DNA of 64,000 nt from NCBI RefSeq assembly GCF_000425745.1, contig NZ_AUEA01000012.1, positions 1 to 64,000 of the forward strand, in the 5' to 3' direction. Each line of letters opens with the position of its first letter. Position 1 is the stretch's first letter. The stretch is from Pseudomonas cremoricolorata DSM 17059 = NBRC 16634 (GTDB lineage: Bacteria; Pseudomonadota; Gammaproteobacteria; Pseudomonadales; Pseudomonadaceae). The notes beneath the pieces are model-generated. The model was not told the origin of the DNA, ran no database searches, and saw only the letters and a program-made list of their open reading frames with translations. Made by a program: the position numbers and the translations under genes. This document shows, piece by piece, positions 35,881-46,412 of this stretch.

Positions 35881-38646
35881 TCAGTGAGCCTCGTCCCAGT
35901 TCGAACCAATCCCCACCTCGACCAGCAGCGGTACATCCAGCTGCGCGGCGCCGCTCATATGCAGACGAATCTGCTGCGCCACCTGCTCGACCTGATCTTC
36001 ACGCACCTCCAGCACCAGTTCGTCGTGCACCTGCAGAATCACCCGCGCGTCCAGGCCGCTCTCGCTCAGCCAGGCATCGACGGTGACCATCGCGCGCTTG
36101 ATGATATCGGCCGCCGTGCCCTGCATCGGCGCGTTGATCGCGGTGCGCTCGGCGCCCTTGCGCAGGGCCGGGTTCTTGGCATTGATGTCGGGCAGGTACA
36201 GACGCCGGCCGAACAGGGTTTCGACGAAGCCTTGCTCGGCCGCCTGGGTGCGGGTGCGCTCCATGTAGGCCAGCACGCCGGGGTACTGGGTGAAGTAACG
36301 GTCGATGTACGCCTGCGACTGCTTGCGGTCGACGCCGATCTGGCGCGCCAGGCCAAACGAACTCATGCCGTAGATCAGGCCGAAGTTGATCGCCTTGGCG
36401 CTGCGTCGCTGGTCGTTGCTGACCGACTCCAGCGGCACCCCGAAGACTTCCGCAGCCGTGGCGCGGTGCACGTCCAGATCGTTCTGGAAGGCGTGCAGCA
36501 GGCCCTCGTCCTTGGCCAGGTGGGCCATGATGCGCAACTCGATCTGCGAGTAGTCGGCCGCCAGCAGTTTGTAGCCGGGGCTGGCGATGAACGCCTGGCG
36601 GATGCGCCGGCCTTCGGCGGTGCGGATCGGGATGTTCTGCAGGTTCGGGTCGCTGGAGGATAGCCGTCCGGTGGCTGCCACCGCCTGCTGGTAGGAGGTA
36701 TGCACGCGCCCGGTACGCGGGTTGATCTGCTCGGGCAGCTTGTCGGTGTAGGTGCTCTTGAGCTTGCTCAGGGTGCGGTACTGCATCAGAACCTTGGGCA
36801 GCGGGTACTGCATCTCGGCCAGCTCGGCGAGCACCGCCTCGGCCGTGGAGGCCTGGCCTTTGGAGGTCTTGTTGAGGACCGGCATGCCGAGCTTGTCGTA
36901 GAGGATCACGCCAAGCTGCTTGGGCGAGCCGAGGTTGAATTGCTCGCCGGCCAGTTCGAAGGCTTCTTTCTCCAGGGCGGCCATCTTCTCGCCCAGTTCG
37001 CTGCTCTGCACCCGCAGCAGCTCGGCATCGACGAGCGCGCCTTGGCGCTCGATCTTCGCCAGTACCGGCACCAGCGGCATCTCGATGTCCATCAACACCG
37101 GCTGCACGCTTGGGGTCTTGGCCAGCAGCGCCTGCAAGGCATGGTGCAGGCGCAGGGTGATGTCGGCGTCTTCAGCGGCGTAAGGGCCAGCAGTTTCCAG
37201 CGGAATCTGGTTGAAGGTCAGCTTCTTCGCACCGCGCCCGGCGATGTCTTCGAAGGTGATGGTGGTGTGCTCCAGGTAGCGCAGGGCCAGGCTGTCCATG
37301 TCATGGCGGGTGGCCGTGGAGTTGAGCACGTAGGATTCGAGCAGGGTGTCGTAGGCCACCCCGCGCATCTCGATGCCCTGGGCCGGATCGCCGCCGATCG
37401 CGCAATTGGCGAGGATGTTGATGTCGTACTTGGCGTTCTGGCCGATCTTGCCCTTGGCCGGGTTTTCCAGCAGCGGCTTGAGCGCCAGCAATACCCGGTC
37501 ACGGTCCAGCTGCGCCGGTGCGCCTTCATAGTCGTGCATCAGCGGCACGTAGGCCGCTTCATGGGGCTCGATGGCGAACGACAGGCCGACCAGTTGCGCC
37601 TGCTGCGCATCGAGGCTGGTGGTTTCGGTGTCGAAGGCGAACAGCGAGGCGTTGTTCAGGCGTTCGAGCCAATGCTGGAAACGCGCCTCGTCGAGGATGG
37701 TCTCGTACTTCGCCTCGACCTTTTCTGCCGGCGCCTTGGCCGGTGCGACGACGTCACCGACCTTGACCGCCTCACGCTGCACTTCGGCAACCCAGCTCTT
37801 GAACTCAAGGTCGTTGTACAGCTCGAGCAAGGTGTCGCGATCAGGCTCGGCGCACACCAGCGCTTCGACTTCGATGTCCAGCGGCACGTCGATCTTGATG
37901 GTCGCCAGCTCATAAGAGAGGAACGCTGCATCGCGGTGCTCTTCGAGTTTGGCGGCGAGGGTCTTGGCGCCGCGAATGCTGAGGCCCGCGACCTGGTCGA
38001 GGTTGGCATACACCTCGGCCAGACCACCGCCGATGCCGGTCAGCAGGCCGACTGCGGTCTTCTCGCCGACCCCGGGTACGCCCGGGATGTTGTCGACCTT
38101 GTCGCCCATCAGCGCGAGGAAGTCGATGATGTGTTCAGGGCCGACGCCGAACTTCTCGTGCACGCCGGCGATGTCCATCACGCTGCCGGTCATGGTGTTG
38201 ACCAGGGTAATGTGCTCGTCCACCAACTGCGCCATGTCTTTGTCGCCGGTCGAGATGACCACCGGTCGGCCTTGCGCGGCGCTGCTGCGGGCGAGGGTGC
38301 CGATGACGTCATCGGCCTCGACGCCTTCGACGCACAGCAGTGGATAGCCCAGCGCGCGCACGCTGGCATGCAGCGGTTCGACCTGCATGCGCAGATCATC
38401 GGGCATGCTCGGCCGGTTGGCCTTGTACTCGGCGAACAGCGCATCGCGGAAAGTCCCGCCCTTGGCATCGAAGACCACGGCGAACAGGCTCTCGGGGTAC
38501 TGCCGGCGCAAGCCCTTGAGCATGCTCAGCACGCCTTTCACCGCGCCGGTGGGCTTGCCCTTGGAGGTGGTCAGCGGCGGCAGCGCGTGAAACGCGCGGT
38601 ACAGGTACGAGGAACCGTCCACCAGGACGAGGGGCGCGAGGCTCAT
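35881..38646 (-). CDS. polA: DNA polymerase I
   Basis: 921 aa. Domains in order: 5'-3' exonuclease (1-290, with [12 protein letters not shown]), 3'-5' exonuclease (about 330-515, with FDTETTSLD), polymerase (about 520-921) with motif [12 protein letters not shown], motif [11 protein letters not shown] and motif [10 protein letters not shown]. All three domains look intact. Fills gaps and removes primers in lagging-strand synthesis and repair. The start at 38646 ([12 protein letters not shown]) fits the family; the frame is open 17 codons further upstream. Confidence 0.97.
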   Translation of the reverse strand: MSLAPLVLVDGSSYLYRAFHALPPLTTSKGKPTGAVKGVLSMLKGLRRQYPESLFAVVFDAKGGTFRDALFAEYKANRPSMPDDLRMQVEPLHASVRALGYPLLCVEGVEADDVIGTLARSSAAQGRPVVISTGDKDMAQLVDEHITLVNTMTGSVMDIAGVHEKFGVGPEHIIDFLALMGDKVDNIPGVPGVGEKTAVGLLTGIGGGLAEVYANLDQVAGLSIRGAKTLAAKLEEHRDAAFLSYELATIKIDVPLDIEVEALVCAEPDRDTLLELYNDLEFKSWVAEVQREAVKVGDVVAPAKAPAEKVEAKYETILDEARFQHWLERLNNASLFAFDTETTSLDAQQAQLVGLSFAIEPHEAAYVPLMHDYEGAPAQLDRDRVLLALKPLLENPAKGKIGQNAKYDINILANCAIGGDPAQGIEMRGVAYDTLLESYVLNSTATRHDMDSLALRYLEHTTITFEDIAGRGAKKLTFNQIPLETAGPYAAEDADITLRLHHALQALLAKTPSVQPVLMDIEMPLVPVLAKIERQGALVDAELLRVQSSELGEKMAALEKEAFELAGEQFNLGSPKQLGVILYDKLGMPVLNKTSKGQASTAEAVLAELAEMQYPLPKVLMQYRTLSKLKSTYTDKLPEQINPRTGRVHTSYQQAVAATGRLSSSDPNLQNIPIRTAEGRRIRQAFIASPGYKLLAADYSQIELRIMAHLAKDEGLLHAFQNDLDVHRATAAEVFGVPLESVSNDQRRSAKAINFGLIYGMSSFGLARQIGVDRKQSQAYIDRYFTQYPGVLAYMERTRTQAAEQGFVETLFGRRLYLPDINAKNPALRKGAERTAINAPMQGTAADIIKRAMVTVDAWLSESGLDARVILQVHDELVLEVREDQVEQVAQQIRLHMSGAAQLDVPLLVEVGIGSNWDEAH

Positions 38647-38721
38647 GAGCAGATTCAACCTTTTCGACGGGTCCGGCGCTAGAATAGCCAGAATCATTGA
38701 CGATAAAGGGACAAGGTTATC

Positions 38722-39009
38722 ATGCGGACATTCAATCGCCTGTTACTGGCAGGCCTGCTGGCCAGCCTGCCCGTCCTCAGCCACGCTGTGGACGACGCGC
38801 CATCGGCCGATCCCGAGGTGACCATTCGCACGGAAGGCGACAGGACCATTCAGGAATACCGGCAAAACGGCTTCCTGTACGCGATCAAAGTCACGCCCAA
38901 ACACGGCAAGCCTTACTTCCTGGTACGCGCCGACGGCTCCGACGGCAACTTCGTCCGCTCCGACCAGCCGGACATGCTGATTCCCTCGTGGAAAATCTTC
39001 GAGTGGTAA
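38722..39009 (+). CDS. DUF2782 small periplasmic protein
   Basis: 95 aa with a signal peptide ([16 protein letters not shown]). The mature 75 aa match the DUF2782 pattern ([18 protein letters not shown] ... [13 protein letters not shown]). Function unknown; the conserved place is between polA (divergent) and thrB in Pseudomonas. A hairpin follows. Confidence 0.85.
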   Translation: MRTFNRLLLAGLLASLPVLSHAVDDAPSADPEVTIRTEGDRTIQEYRQNGFLYAIKVTPKHGKPYFLVRADGSDGNFVRSDQPDMLIPSWKIFEW

Positions 39010-39038
39010 GCTGACGCGCGTATCGTTCACATCAACCC

Positions 39039-39060
39039 GGCACTTCCCGGCGGAAGTGCC
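39039..39060 (+). terminator. Hairpin between DUF2782 gene and thrB
   Basis: GGCACTTCC (39039-39047), 4-nt loop, GGAAGTGCC (39052-39060); no T-run, so attenuation or partial termination is possible. Confidence 0.5.
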
Positions 39061-39080
39061 TGCATGGGCAAATTTTCATC

Positions 39081-40031
39081 ATGTCAGTCTTCACCCCCGT
39101 GACCCGGCCCGAGCTGGAAACCTTCGTCGCGCCCTATCGACTGGGCCGTTTGCTGGATTTCCAGGGCATCGCCGCCGGCACCGAAAACAGCAATTTTTTC
39201 GTCAGTCTGGAACAGGGTGAGTTCGTCCTGACACTGATCGAGCGCGGCCCCAGCGAAGACATGCCGTTCTTCATCGAACTGCTCGACGTGCTGCACGAGG
39301 CTGACATGCCAGTGCCCTATGCACTGCGCGATGCCGACGGCAATGCCCTGCGCGAGCTGTGCGGCAAGCCGGCGCTGCTGCAACCGCGGCTGTCCGGCAA
39401 GCACATCAAGACCCCGAACAACCAGCATTGCGCCCAGGTCGGCGAGCTGCTGGCACACATTCACCTGGCCACCCGCGAGCGCATCATCACCCGCCGCACC
39501 GACCGTGGCCTGGAATGGATGCTCAGTGCCGGCAGCGAGCTGGCTGCTGATCTGGAGCCCGCCCCACGCCAGCTGCTCGATCAGGCGCTGGTGGAAATCC
39601 AGGCGCACAAGGCGCAGATCCTCGGCTTGCCGCAAGCCAACCTGCATGCCGATCTGTTCCGCGACAACGTGATGTTCGAAGGCACCCACCTGACCGGGGT
39701 GATCGACTTCTACAACGCCTGTTCCGGGCCGATGCTGTATGACATCGCTATCACTCTCAACGACTGGTGCAGTTGCGCTGACGGCCATATCGACCTGCCG
39801 CGTGCCCAGGCGCTGCTGGCCGCCTACGCCGCGCTACGACCTTTCACCGCAAGCGAAGCCGAGCTGTGGCCGGTGATGCTGCGGGTCGCCTGCGTGCGCT
39901 TCTGGCTGTCGCGGCTGATCGCCGCCAAATCGTTCGCCGGCATGGACGTGATGATCCACGACCCGAGCGAGTTCGAGGTACGCCTGGCACAGCGGCAACA
40001 GGTCGCGCTGCACCTGCCGTTCGCCTTGTGA
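39081..40031 (+). CDS. thrB: Homoserine kinase (ThrB2, APH-fold type)
   Basis: 316 aa. This is the aminoglycoside phosphotransferase-like homoserine kinase of Pseudomonas, not the GHMP type of E. coli. The motifs are GTENSNFFV (nucleotide loop), catalytic HADLFRDNV (Asp) and the GVIDFYNA metal motif. It phosphorylates homoserine for threonine synthesis. The hairpin at 40036-40062 is shared with the convergent znuA. Confidence 0.9.
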   Translation: MSVFTPVTRPELETFVAPYRLGRLLDFQGIAAGTENSNFFVSLEQGEFVLTLIERGPSEDMPFFIELLDVLHEADMPVPYALRDADGNALRELCGKPALLQPRLSGKHIKTPNNQHCAQVGELLAHIHLATRERIITRRTDRGLEWMLSAGSELAADLEPAPRQLLDQALVEIQAHKAQILGLPQANLHADLFRDNVMFEGTHLTGVIDFYNACSGPMLYDIAITLNDWCSCADGHIDLPRAQALLAAYAALRPFTASEAELWPVMLRVACVRFWLSRLIAAKSFAGMDVMIHDPSEFEVRLAQRQQVALHLPFAL

Positions 40032-40035
40032 AACA

Positions 40036-40062
40036 GGGCAGGGCCGCTGTACGGCCCTGCCC
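40036..40062. terminator. Bidirectional terminator thrB/znuA
   Basis: GGGCAGGGCCG (40036-40046), 5-nt loop, CGGCCCTGCCC (40052-40062): 11-bp perfect stem between convergent stop codons. Confidence 0.7.
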
Positions 40063-40068
40063 AGCGGT

Positions 40069-41007
40069 TCAGAGCTGTTCCAGGCAGCCGGCCAGATCGC
40101 TGCCCAGTTTATCCAGCAAACGCTCATAGCCCGTGGCATCCACCGGATCGGTGCCGCCCAGGGCGTCGAGCTCGGCGAGGCGCACCGGCAGACCGGCGGT
40201 CAGGGTTTCGGCCAGACGCGGGCGCAACGGCGGCTCGCTGAACACGCAGGTCTTGCCCACTTCCTGCAGGCGCGCGCGCATCGCGGCAACATGCTGGGCG
40301 CCAGGCTGCACTTCCGAGGCAACGCTGAACACGCCGGTGTGCTTGAGGCCGTAGGCCGCTTCGAAGTAGTCGAACGCTTCGTGGAAGACGAAGAACGGCT
40401 TGCCGGCAACGCCCGCTACACGGGTTTTGATGCGCGCATCCAGCGCATCGAGGCGCTCGCTGAAGGCCGTCTTGTTGGCTTGGTAGCGCGCGGCGTTGGC
40501 CGGGTCCAGCCGGGACAGGTCGGCGGCCATCTTCGCCGCGATCACGCGGGCGTTGACGGTGGACAGCCACAGGTGTGCGTCAAGGCTTCCGGGACGGTGG
40601 TCGTGATCGTGGTCGTCGGTGCCTGCCGGAGTGTCGTGGGCTGCATGCTCGTCCTGATCATCATGGCCATGGCTGTCTTCGCCGAAGTGACGCAGGTGCA
40701 TGCCCTTGAGGGTCATCACCGCCACAGTGGGCTTGCTGCGCGGGCCCAGTACGCGGGGCAGGAAGCTTTCCATGTCCGGGCCGATCCAGTACAGCAGGTC
40801 AGCGGAACCGACCTTGCGCACATCCGAAGGACGCAGGGCGTAGTGGTGTGGCGAGGCGCCCGGCGGCAGCAGCACGTCGGGGCTGCCGACGCCGTCCTGA
40901 ACGGCGGCAGCGATCTGCTGAAGCGGTTTGATGCTGGTCAGCACACGCACGTCGGCATGCGCCGAGACGGTAAGAAAAGCGACAAAAAAAGCCAGGAATC
41001 GGGTCAC
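40069..41007 (-). CDS. znuA: High-affinity zinc-binding protein ZnuA
   Basis: 312 aa periplasmic solute-binding protein: signal peptide (FLAFFVAFLTVSAHA), cluster 9 metal-binding fold, His in PHHYALRPSD, a His/Asp-rich loop (GHDDQDEHAAHDTP, DDHDHDH) characteristic of ZnuA, and FHEAFDYF. Delivers Zn2+ to ZnuBC. A longer frame begins with ATG at 41040, but that codon lies inside the Zur operator (41034-41046), so the GTG at 41007 is the better start. Divergent from zur. Confidence 0.92.
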   Translation of the reverse strand: MTRFLAFFVAFLTVSAHADVRVLTSIKPLQQIAAAVQDGVGSPDVLLPPGASPHHYALRPSDVRKVGSADLLYWIGPDMESFLPRVLGPRSKPTVAVMTLKGMHLRHFGEDSHGHDDQDEHAAHDTPAGTDDHDHDHRPGSLDAHLWLSTVNARVIAAKMAADLSRLDPANAARYQANKTAFSERLDALDARIKTRVAGVAGKPFFVFHEAFDYFEAAYGLKHTGVFSVASEVQPGAQHVAAMRARLQEVGKTCVFSEPPLRPRLAETLTAGLPVRLAELDALGGTDPVDATGYERLLDKLGSDLAGCLEQL

Positions 41008-41033
41008 GGGGAATACTCGGCTGGACAGAACAG

Positions 41034-41046
41034 GTAACATAATAAC
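41034..41046. promoter_or_regulatory. Zur box between znuA and zur
   Basis: GTAACATAATAAC, a 13-bp near-palindrome, matches the Zur consensus GTTATNNNATAAC class. It lies between the divergent znuA and zur-znuCB genes and should repress both when zinc is sufficient. Confidence 0.8.
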
Positions 41047-41072
41047 GTCTCCATCCAGAGCCGTCGCTGCCC

Positions 41073-41558
41073 ATGTCCATCACCCCGCTGGCCCACCGTC
41101 CCCATGACCACTCCCGCTGCGTGCACAGCGCGCTGGCCGAAGCCGACGTCCTGTGCAACCGCCAGGGCCTGCGCCTGACCGCCTTGCGCCGTCGGGTGCT
41201 GGAGCTGGTCTGGCAAAGCCACAAGCCGCTGGGGGCCTACGACATCCTTGCAGTGCTCAGCGAACAGGACGGCCGTCGTGCCGCCCCCCCGACGGTGTAC
41301 CGCGCCCTCGACTTCCTTCTGGAAAACGGCCTGGTGCACCGCATCGCCTCGCTCAACGCCTTCATCGGTTGCAGCCACCCCGAGCATGCCCACCAGGGCC
41401 AGTTCCTCATCTGCCGCAACTGCCACGTTGCGCTGGAGCTCGAACAGGCCAGCATCAGTGACGCCATCGTCGCTAGCGCAGCCGCGGTGAATTTCCAGGT
41501 CGAAGCACAGACCGTGGAGATCGTCGGCCTGTGCGGCAACTGCCGGAGCGCGGCATGA
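41073..41558 (+). CDS. zur: Zinc uptake regulator Zur (Fur family)
   Basis: 161 aa. Winged HTH ([33 protein letters not shown]) and zinc sites in the C-terminal half, with CxxC pairs CRNC and CGNC and His residues near HQGQFLIC. Represses znuA and znuCB under zinc excess. Overlaps znuC by ATGA. Known as np20 in P. aeruginosa. Confidence 0.92.
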   Translation: MSITPLAHRPHDHSRCVHSALAEADVLCNRQGLRLTALRRRVLELVWQSHKPLGAYDILAVLSEQDGRRAAPPTVYRALDFLLENGLVHRIASLNAFIGCSHPEHAHQGQFLICRNCHVALELEQASISDAIVASAAAVNFQVEAQTVEIVGLCGNCRSAA

Positions 41559-42328
41559 GCGAGGCGCTGATTCGTCTGGAGCAGGTGGGGGTCAGTTTTT
41601 CCGGGGAAACCGTGCTCGAGCGCATCGACCTGGCCGTGGCGCCACGGCAGATCGTCACCCTGATCGGCCCCAACGGCGCGGGCAAGACCACCTTGGTGCG
41701 CGCCGTGCTCGGCCTGCTCAAGCCGCACACCGGCAAGGTCTGGCGCCAGCCGCGCCTGCGCATCGGCTACATGCCGCAGAAGATTCAGGTCGACCCGACC
41801 CTGCCGCTGTCGGTGCTGCGCTTCCTGCGCCTGGTGCCTGGGGTCGACCGCGCAGCAGCGTTGGCGGCGTTGCAGGAAGTCGGTGCCGAGCAGGTCATCG
41901 ACAGCCCGATCCAGACCGTTTCCGGCGGTGAGATGCAGCGCGTACTGCTGGCCCGGGCACTGCTGCGCAAGCCGCAACTGCTGGTGCTCGACGAGCCGGT
42001 GCAAGGGGTGGATGTGGTCGGGCAGTCCGAGCTGTACCGGCTGATCACCCGTCTGCGCGACCGCTATGGCTGCGGGGTGCTGATGGTCTCCCATGACCTG
42101 CACTTGGTGATGAGCGCCACCGACCAGGTGGTGTGCCTGAATCGCCATGTGTGCTGCTCGGGCCACCCCGAGCAGGTCAGCGGCGATCCGGCCTTCGTCG
42201 AACTGTTCGGCCAGACCGCGCCGAACCTTGCCGTCTACCACCACCATCACGATCACAGCCACGACCTGCATGGCGCGGTCATCACCCCCGAAACCCATGT
42301 TCACGGAGCGCACTGCAAGCATGGCTGA
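41555..42328 (+). CDS. znuC: Zinc ABC transporter ATPase ZnuC
   Basis: 257 aa. Walker [10 protein letters not shown], signature VSGGEMQRV, Walker [14 protein letters not shown]-loop SHDLH. The last 30 residues are His-rich ([10 protein letters not shown] ... [10 protein letters not shown]), an unusual cytoplasmic tail that may sense or buffer zinc. ATG overlaps the zur stop; the 3' end overlaps znuB by 8 nt. Confidence 0.94.
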   Translation: MSEALIRLEQVGVSFSGETVLERIDLAVAPRQIVTLIGPNGAGKTTLVRAVLGLLKPHTGKVWRQPRLRIGYMPQKIQVDPTLPLSVLRFLRLVPGVDRAAALAALQEVGAEQVIDSPIQTVSGGEMQRVLLARALLRKPQLLVLDEPVQGVDVVGQSELYRLITRLRDRYGCGVLMVSHDLHLVMSATDQVVCLNRHVCCSGHPEQVSGDPAFVELFGQTAPNLAVYHHHHDHSHDLHGAVITPETHVHGAHCKHG

Positions 42329-43103
42329 TTTTCTTCTGTATGCCCTGCTTGCAGGCCTGGCCCTGGCCGTGGTGGCCGGCCCCCTGGGTTCGTTCGTGGT
42401 GTGGCGGCGCATGGCCTACTTTGGCGACACGTTGTCCCACGCCGCGCTGCTTGGCGTGGCCCTGGGCTTTGCCCTGGATGTCAGCCCAACCCTGGCGGTG
42501 ACCGTCGGCTGCCTGTTGCTGGCGATCGTGCTGGTGACCTTGCAGCAACGTCAGCCCCTGGCCTCGGACACCCTGCTCGGGATTCTGGCGCCGAGCACCT
42601 TGTCGCTGGGCCTGGTGGTGCTGAGCTTCATGCACGATGTGCGCATCGACCTGATGGGCTACCTGTTCGGCGACCTGCTGGCCATCAGCCCCACGGATCT
42701 GGCCTGGATTCTTGGCGGTAGCGCGCTGGTGCTGTGCCTGCTGGCGGTGCTCTGGCGGCCGCTGCTGGCGGTGACCGTGCACGAAGAGCTGGCCACCGTC
42801 GAGGGCATGCCGGTGGCCGGGCTGCGCCTGGCGCTGATGCTGCTGATCGCCGTGGTGATTGCCGTGGCGATGAAGATCGTCGGCGTGCTGCTGATCACCT
42901 CGCTGCTGATCATCCCAGCGGCTGCGGCGCAGCGTCACGCCCGCTCGCCGGAGCAGATGGCGCTGGGCGCCAGCCTGCTGGGGATTACCGCGGTGTGCGC
43001 GGGCCTGGCGCTGTCGTGGTTCAAGGACACGCCGGCCGGACCTTCGATCGTGGTCAGTGCAGCGGTGCTATTCTTGCTCAGCCTGGCACTGCCAAAACGC
43101 TGA
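42321..43103 (+). CDS. znuB: Zinc ABC transporter permease ZnuB
   Basis: 260 aa, eight to nine hydrophobic helices, ABC-3 family. [21 protein letters not shown] is the typical first conserved block. The start at 42321 ([10 protein letters not shown]) overlaps the znuC end by 8 nt in another frame. Forms the inner-membrane channel of ZnuABC. Confidence 0.93.
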   Translation: MADFLLYALLAGLALAVVAGPLGSFVVWRRMAYFGDTLSHAALLGVALGFALDVSPTLAVTVGCLLLAIVLVTLQQRQPLASDTLLGILAPSTLSLGLVVLSFMHDVRIDLMGYLFGDLLAISPTDLAWILGGSALVLCLLAVLWRPLLAVTVHEELATVEGMPVAGLRLALMLLIAVVIAVAMKIVGVLLITSLLIIPAAAAQRHARSPEQMALGASLLGITAVCAGLALSWFKDTPAGPSIVVSAAVLFLLSLALPKR

Positions 43104-43231
43104 AGCGCCGGGATGCGAACCAGCGCACCCTGCAACCTTTTCCCGGGTAAAGGGTCTGTAAGACCTGTTTTCGAGCGTGCGCACCTGGGTGTAGACTTGC
43201 TCGCTTTTTGCGCAAATAGAGAGTCGCAGGA

Positions 43232-43939
43232 ATGAAGCCGTTCGCTACCCGTTACCTACTGCTTGCCATATTTTCGCTGACGCTCGGCGCTTGTGCGAGC
43301 AAGCCGGCCGAGCCGCCCCTGGTCGCCAGCCAGCCGGATGGCTGGGAGCAGCTGCAGCAAACCATCGCCAGCCACGAACTGGCGACCGCCGAAGATCAGC
43401 TCAGCGCGCTGCAAACCCGTACCCCGGATGATGCCCGCGTCGAGCAATACCAGCGCCAACTCGCCGAGGCCTACCTGCAACGCAGCCAGATCGTCCTGCA
43501 GAAGGGCGACGTCAATGCCGCTGCAACCGCTCTGGCCCGTGCCCGCGCGCTGATGCCGCAGGCTCCGGCAGTGACTGGCGGTGATTCGGTTGCACAGGCG
43601 CGCAAGGCCGAGCTGGCCAAGGCCGAAGCGGCGCTCAAGGCCGCCGAAGCCAAGCCTGAGGCACGCCTGATCGACCCCACCGCGCCGACCACCGTGATCG
43701 CCTTGCACACCACTGACATCGCCGCCCTGCGCCAGCAACTCGATGACATCGCCACCGACGTGGTCAATTATCACTGCGAGGTGGTGTTCCAGGTGCCGCG
43801 TCGCCAGGACGCACCGTGGCTGCAAACCTTGCTGAAGAAGCGTGTCGAGGCCATCGACCCTGACTTCGCCCTCAAACAGCGCCACGAGATTCACCGCCAG
43901 CTCAGCGCCCAGGCCGTGCTGGTCACACCCAAACCGTGA
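43232..43939 (+). CDS. PA5502-type lipoprotein of unknown function
   Basis: 235 aa lipoprotein: signal ending in LTLGAC with lipidated Cys near residue 21. The mature part is mostly helical, with tetratricopeptide-like spacing (HELATAEDQLSAL ... DVNAAATALARARALM) and an Ala/Lys/Glu-rich helix before a beta-rich C-terminus. Conserved between znuB and katE/metN in Pseudomonas; function unknown. Confidence 0.8.
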   Translation: MKPFATRYLLLAIFSLTLGACASKPAEPPLVASQPDGWEQLQQTIASHELATAEDQLSALQTRTPDDARVEQYQRQLAEAYLQRSQIVLQKGDVNAAATALARARALMPQAPAVTGGDSVAQARKAELAKAEAALKAAEAKPEARLIDPTAPTTVIALHTTDIAALRQQLDDIATDVVNYHCEVVFQVPRRQDAPWLQTLLKKRVEAIDPDFALKQRHEIHRQLSAQAVLVTPKP

Positions 43940-43955
43940 ACACCATCGCCTGAAA

Positions 43956-43997
43956 ACACTGCGGGGCAAACCAGTCGCCTGGTTTGCCCCGCAGTGT
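43956..43997. terminator. 19-bp perfect inverted repeat, bidirectional terminator
   Basis: Arms 43956-43974 and 43979-43997 pair over 19 bp with a TCGC loop. It lies between convergent genes (the lipoprotein and katE); a four-T tail follows on the minus strand, so katE is the likely main user. Confidence 0.75.
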
Positions 43998-44043
43998 CGA
44001 TTCGCCAGAGGGGGCGATCAGGCCCCCGCAGCACGCTCCGCCA

Positions 44044-46188
44044 TCAGGCCGGAATCGCCTCGGCCGCAGCCTCACGATCCCACACCCGATGCTCTTTGAG
44101 CACGGCAACCAAGGCTTCCACGGCCTTCTTGTCGTCGCCCAGCAGCAGGCCTTTGTCTTCCTTGAGCCCCAGCGTCGTCAGCAACGCCTTGCCTTCGGCA
44201 GCCAGGCCCATGGGCTTGAGGTGCTTGTAGGCTTCGAGCAGGAAGTGCTTGGCCAGGCCGCTGTTGGCCAACGCGTCGTGGGCGGCCTTGCCGGCCGGCA
44301 CCCAGAGGCCGTCGATCATCACCGAAGGCATGCCTTCCATCGACGCATCGACTTTGAGCTGCTTGCCATCAGCGGTCTTCACCGGCGCGCTGGACGGCCC
44401 CAGCAGCAGTACCCGCGCGCTGTGCGCTTCGAAGGCCTTGGTCAGGCGGTCGACACTGGCGCCATCGACGCCATCGGCCACCAGCAGGGCGATCTTGCGG
44501 CCCTTGATACCGACCGTGCCCGGCAGGTTCATCTGGCTCAGGGCAGGTGAGGCCTTCACGCTCGAGCCTTTGACCTCCACGGTGCCGGCCTTCGGTGCCG
44601 GCAGGCCCAGGTTGGCCGCCACTGCCGCAGCCAGGTCGAGGTCGATGTTGGCGAGAATTTCATTGACCTGACGCTCACGAATGTACTCGCGCTCGACCTT
44701 GCCCAGCTCGAAGCTGTAGGCCTTGATGATGTGCTGTTGTTCAGTCTTGCTCATGCTCTGGAAGAACAGCCGCGCCTGGGAGAAGTGATCGGCGAACGAA
44801 TCACTGCGCTCGCGCACCTTGTGCGCATCAATGCGCTCGTAGTAGCTCTCGAAGCCACCATCCTGCGCCGCAGGCGGGGTTTCCTTCGGCCAGCCGCCGT
44901 CGATGGAGTTGGGCTCATAGGCCGCCTGGCCTTTGTGGATGGTCTGGCGATGGATCGCGTCGCGCTGGTTGTTGTGGTTCGGCGCCACCGGACGGTTGAT
45001 CGGAATCTCGTGGAAGTTCGGCCCACCGAGGCGGCTGAGCTGGGTATCGGTGTAAGAGAACAGACGCCCTTGCAGCAACGGGTCGTTGCTGAAGTCGATA
45101 CCCGGCACGATGTGCCCCGGGCAGAACGCCACTTGTTCGACCTCGGCGAAGAAGTTGTCCGGGTTGCGGTTGAGCACCATCTTGCCCAGTGGCGTCACCG
45201 GCACCAGCTCTTCGGGAATGAGCTTGGTCGGGTCGAGCAGGTCGAAGTCGAACTTGTGTTCGTCCGCTTCCGAGATGATCTGCACGCCCAGTTCCCATTC
45301 CGGATAGTCGCCGGTCTCGATGGCTTCGCGCAGATCGCGGCGGTGGAAGTCGGTGTCCTTGCCAGCCATTTTCTGCGCTTCGTCCCACAGCACCGAATGC
45401 ACGCCGTGGCTGGGCTTCCAGTGGAATTTGACGAAGCTGGACACGCCTTGGGCGTTGATCAGGCGGAAGGTGTGCACGCCGAAGCCTTCCATCATGCGCA
45501 GGCTGCGCGGCACGGCGCGGTCAGACATCGCCCAGATGACCATGTGCGCCGATTCCGGCACCAGAGAAACGAAGTCCCAGAAGGTGTCGTGGGCCGAGCC
45601 GCCGGTGGGCATTTCGTTGTGCGGTTCAGGCTTCACAGCGTGGACGAAGTCAGGGAACTTGATCGCGTCCTGGATGAAGAACACCGGCATGTTGTTGCCG
45701 ACCAGGTCGAAGTTGCCTTCATCGGTGTAGAACTTCACGGCAAAACCACGCACGTCGCGCACCGTGTCACCCGAGCCGCGCGGGCCCTGCACGGTGGAGA
45801 AACGCACGAACACCGGGGTGATCTTCTCGGGGTCTTGCAGGAAGCCGGCCTTGGTCAGCTCGCTGTGGTTGCCGTAACTCTGGAAGTAGCCGTGAGCACC
45901 CGTACCGCGGGCGTGGACGATACGTTCCGGGATGCGCTCGTGGTCGAAGTGGGTGATCTTCTCGCGCATGATGAAGTCTTCGAGCAGCGACGGTCCGCGC
46001 GGCCCGGCCTTCAAAGTGTTCTGGTTATCGGCAATCTTCACGCCCTGGTTGGTGCGCAGCGCCTGGCCAGTGGCATCGCTGCGCACATCGCCCAGGCTTT
46101 GCAGCTTGGCGTTGGTGTTGGCCTTGTCGGGCGTATCGACCCCGGCAACCTCACTGTGTTTGGAATCCGGCGTCTTCTTGGTCGGCAT
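44044..46188 (-). CDS. katE: Large-subunit catalase HPII
   Basis: 714 aa, the large-subunit clade 2 size. The catalytic His is H92 in [12 protein letters not shown]; the Asn is in [13 protein letters not shown]; the heme-ligand Tyr in [12 protein letters not shown]. The C-terminal about 150 residues form the DJ-1/PfpI-like domain ([15 protein letters not shown]). Destroys hydrogen peroxide in the cytoplasm. GAGG ribosome site. Normally controlled by RpoS, not visible by eye. The end is covered by the 19-bp hairpin. Confidence 0.95.
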   Translation of the reverse strand: MPTKKTPDSKHSEVAGVDTPDKANTNAKLQSLGDVRSDATGQALRTNQGVKIADNQNTLKAGPRGPSLLEDFIMREKITHFDHERIPERIVHARGTGAHGYFQSYGNHSELTKAGFLQDPEKITPVFVRFSTVQGPRGSGDTVRDVRGFAVKFYTDEGNFDLVGNNMPVFFIQDAIKFPDFVHAVKPEPHNEMPTGGSAHDTFWDFVSLVPESAHMVIWAMSDRAVPRSLRMMEGFGVHTFRLINAQGVSSFVKFHWKPSHGVHSVLWDEAQKMAGKDTDFHRRDLREAIETGDYPEWELGVQIISEADEHKFDFDLLDPTKLIPEELVPVTPLGKMVLNRNPDNFFAEVEQVAFCPGHIVPGIDFSNDPLLQGRLFSYTDTQLSRLGGPNFHEIPINRPVAPNHNNQRDAIHRQTIHKGQAAYEPNSIDGGWPKETPPAAQDGGFESYYERIDAHKVRERSDSFADHFSQARLFFQSMSKTEQQHIIKAYSFELGKVEREYIRERQVNEILANIDLDLAAAVAANLGLPAPKAGTVEVKGSSVKASPALSQMNLPGTVGIKGRKIALLVADGVDGASVDRLTKAFEAHSARVLLLGPSSAPVKTADGKQLKVDASMEGMPSVMIDGLWVPAGKAAHDALANSGLAKHFLLEAYKHLKPMGLAAEGKALLTTLGLKEDKGLLLGDDKKAVEALVAVLKEHRVWDREAAAEAIPA

Positions 46189-46412
46189 CTCGGGTACTCC
46201 TCATCATTATCAGGCTGCCCATTCGGGCTCGTTCAAGTAGTGACTAGGGCCAATTGCCGTGCGTTCCATCCGGTTTTACCCGCGTGACGTTATGTCGCCA
46301 GGTTCGGACCAACGGGAAATAAATGCTAAGAAGATCGCCGTGAAAAGGCTAAAATGCGCGACCTCGGCTAACCGCTGACCCCAAATTCAATGCGCCCCAC
46401 AAGGTTCGCTAC

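Noticed and set aside
44731..46287. 518-aa frame opposite katE
   Set aside because: A high-GC antisense shadow of katE with no ribosome site; the same holds for other long frames opposite polA, prlC and the M48 gene.
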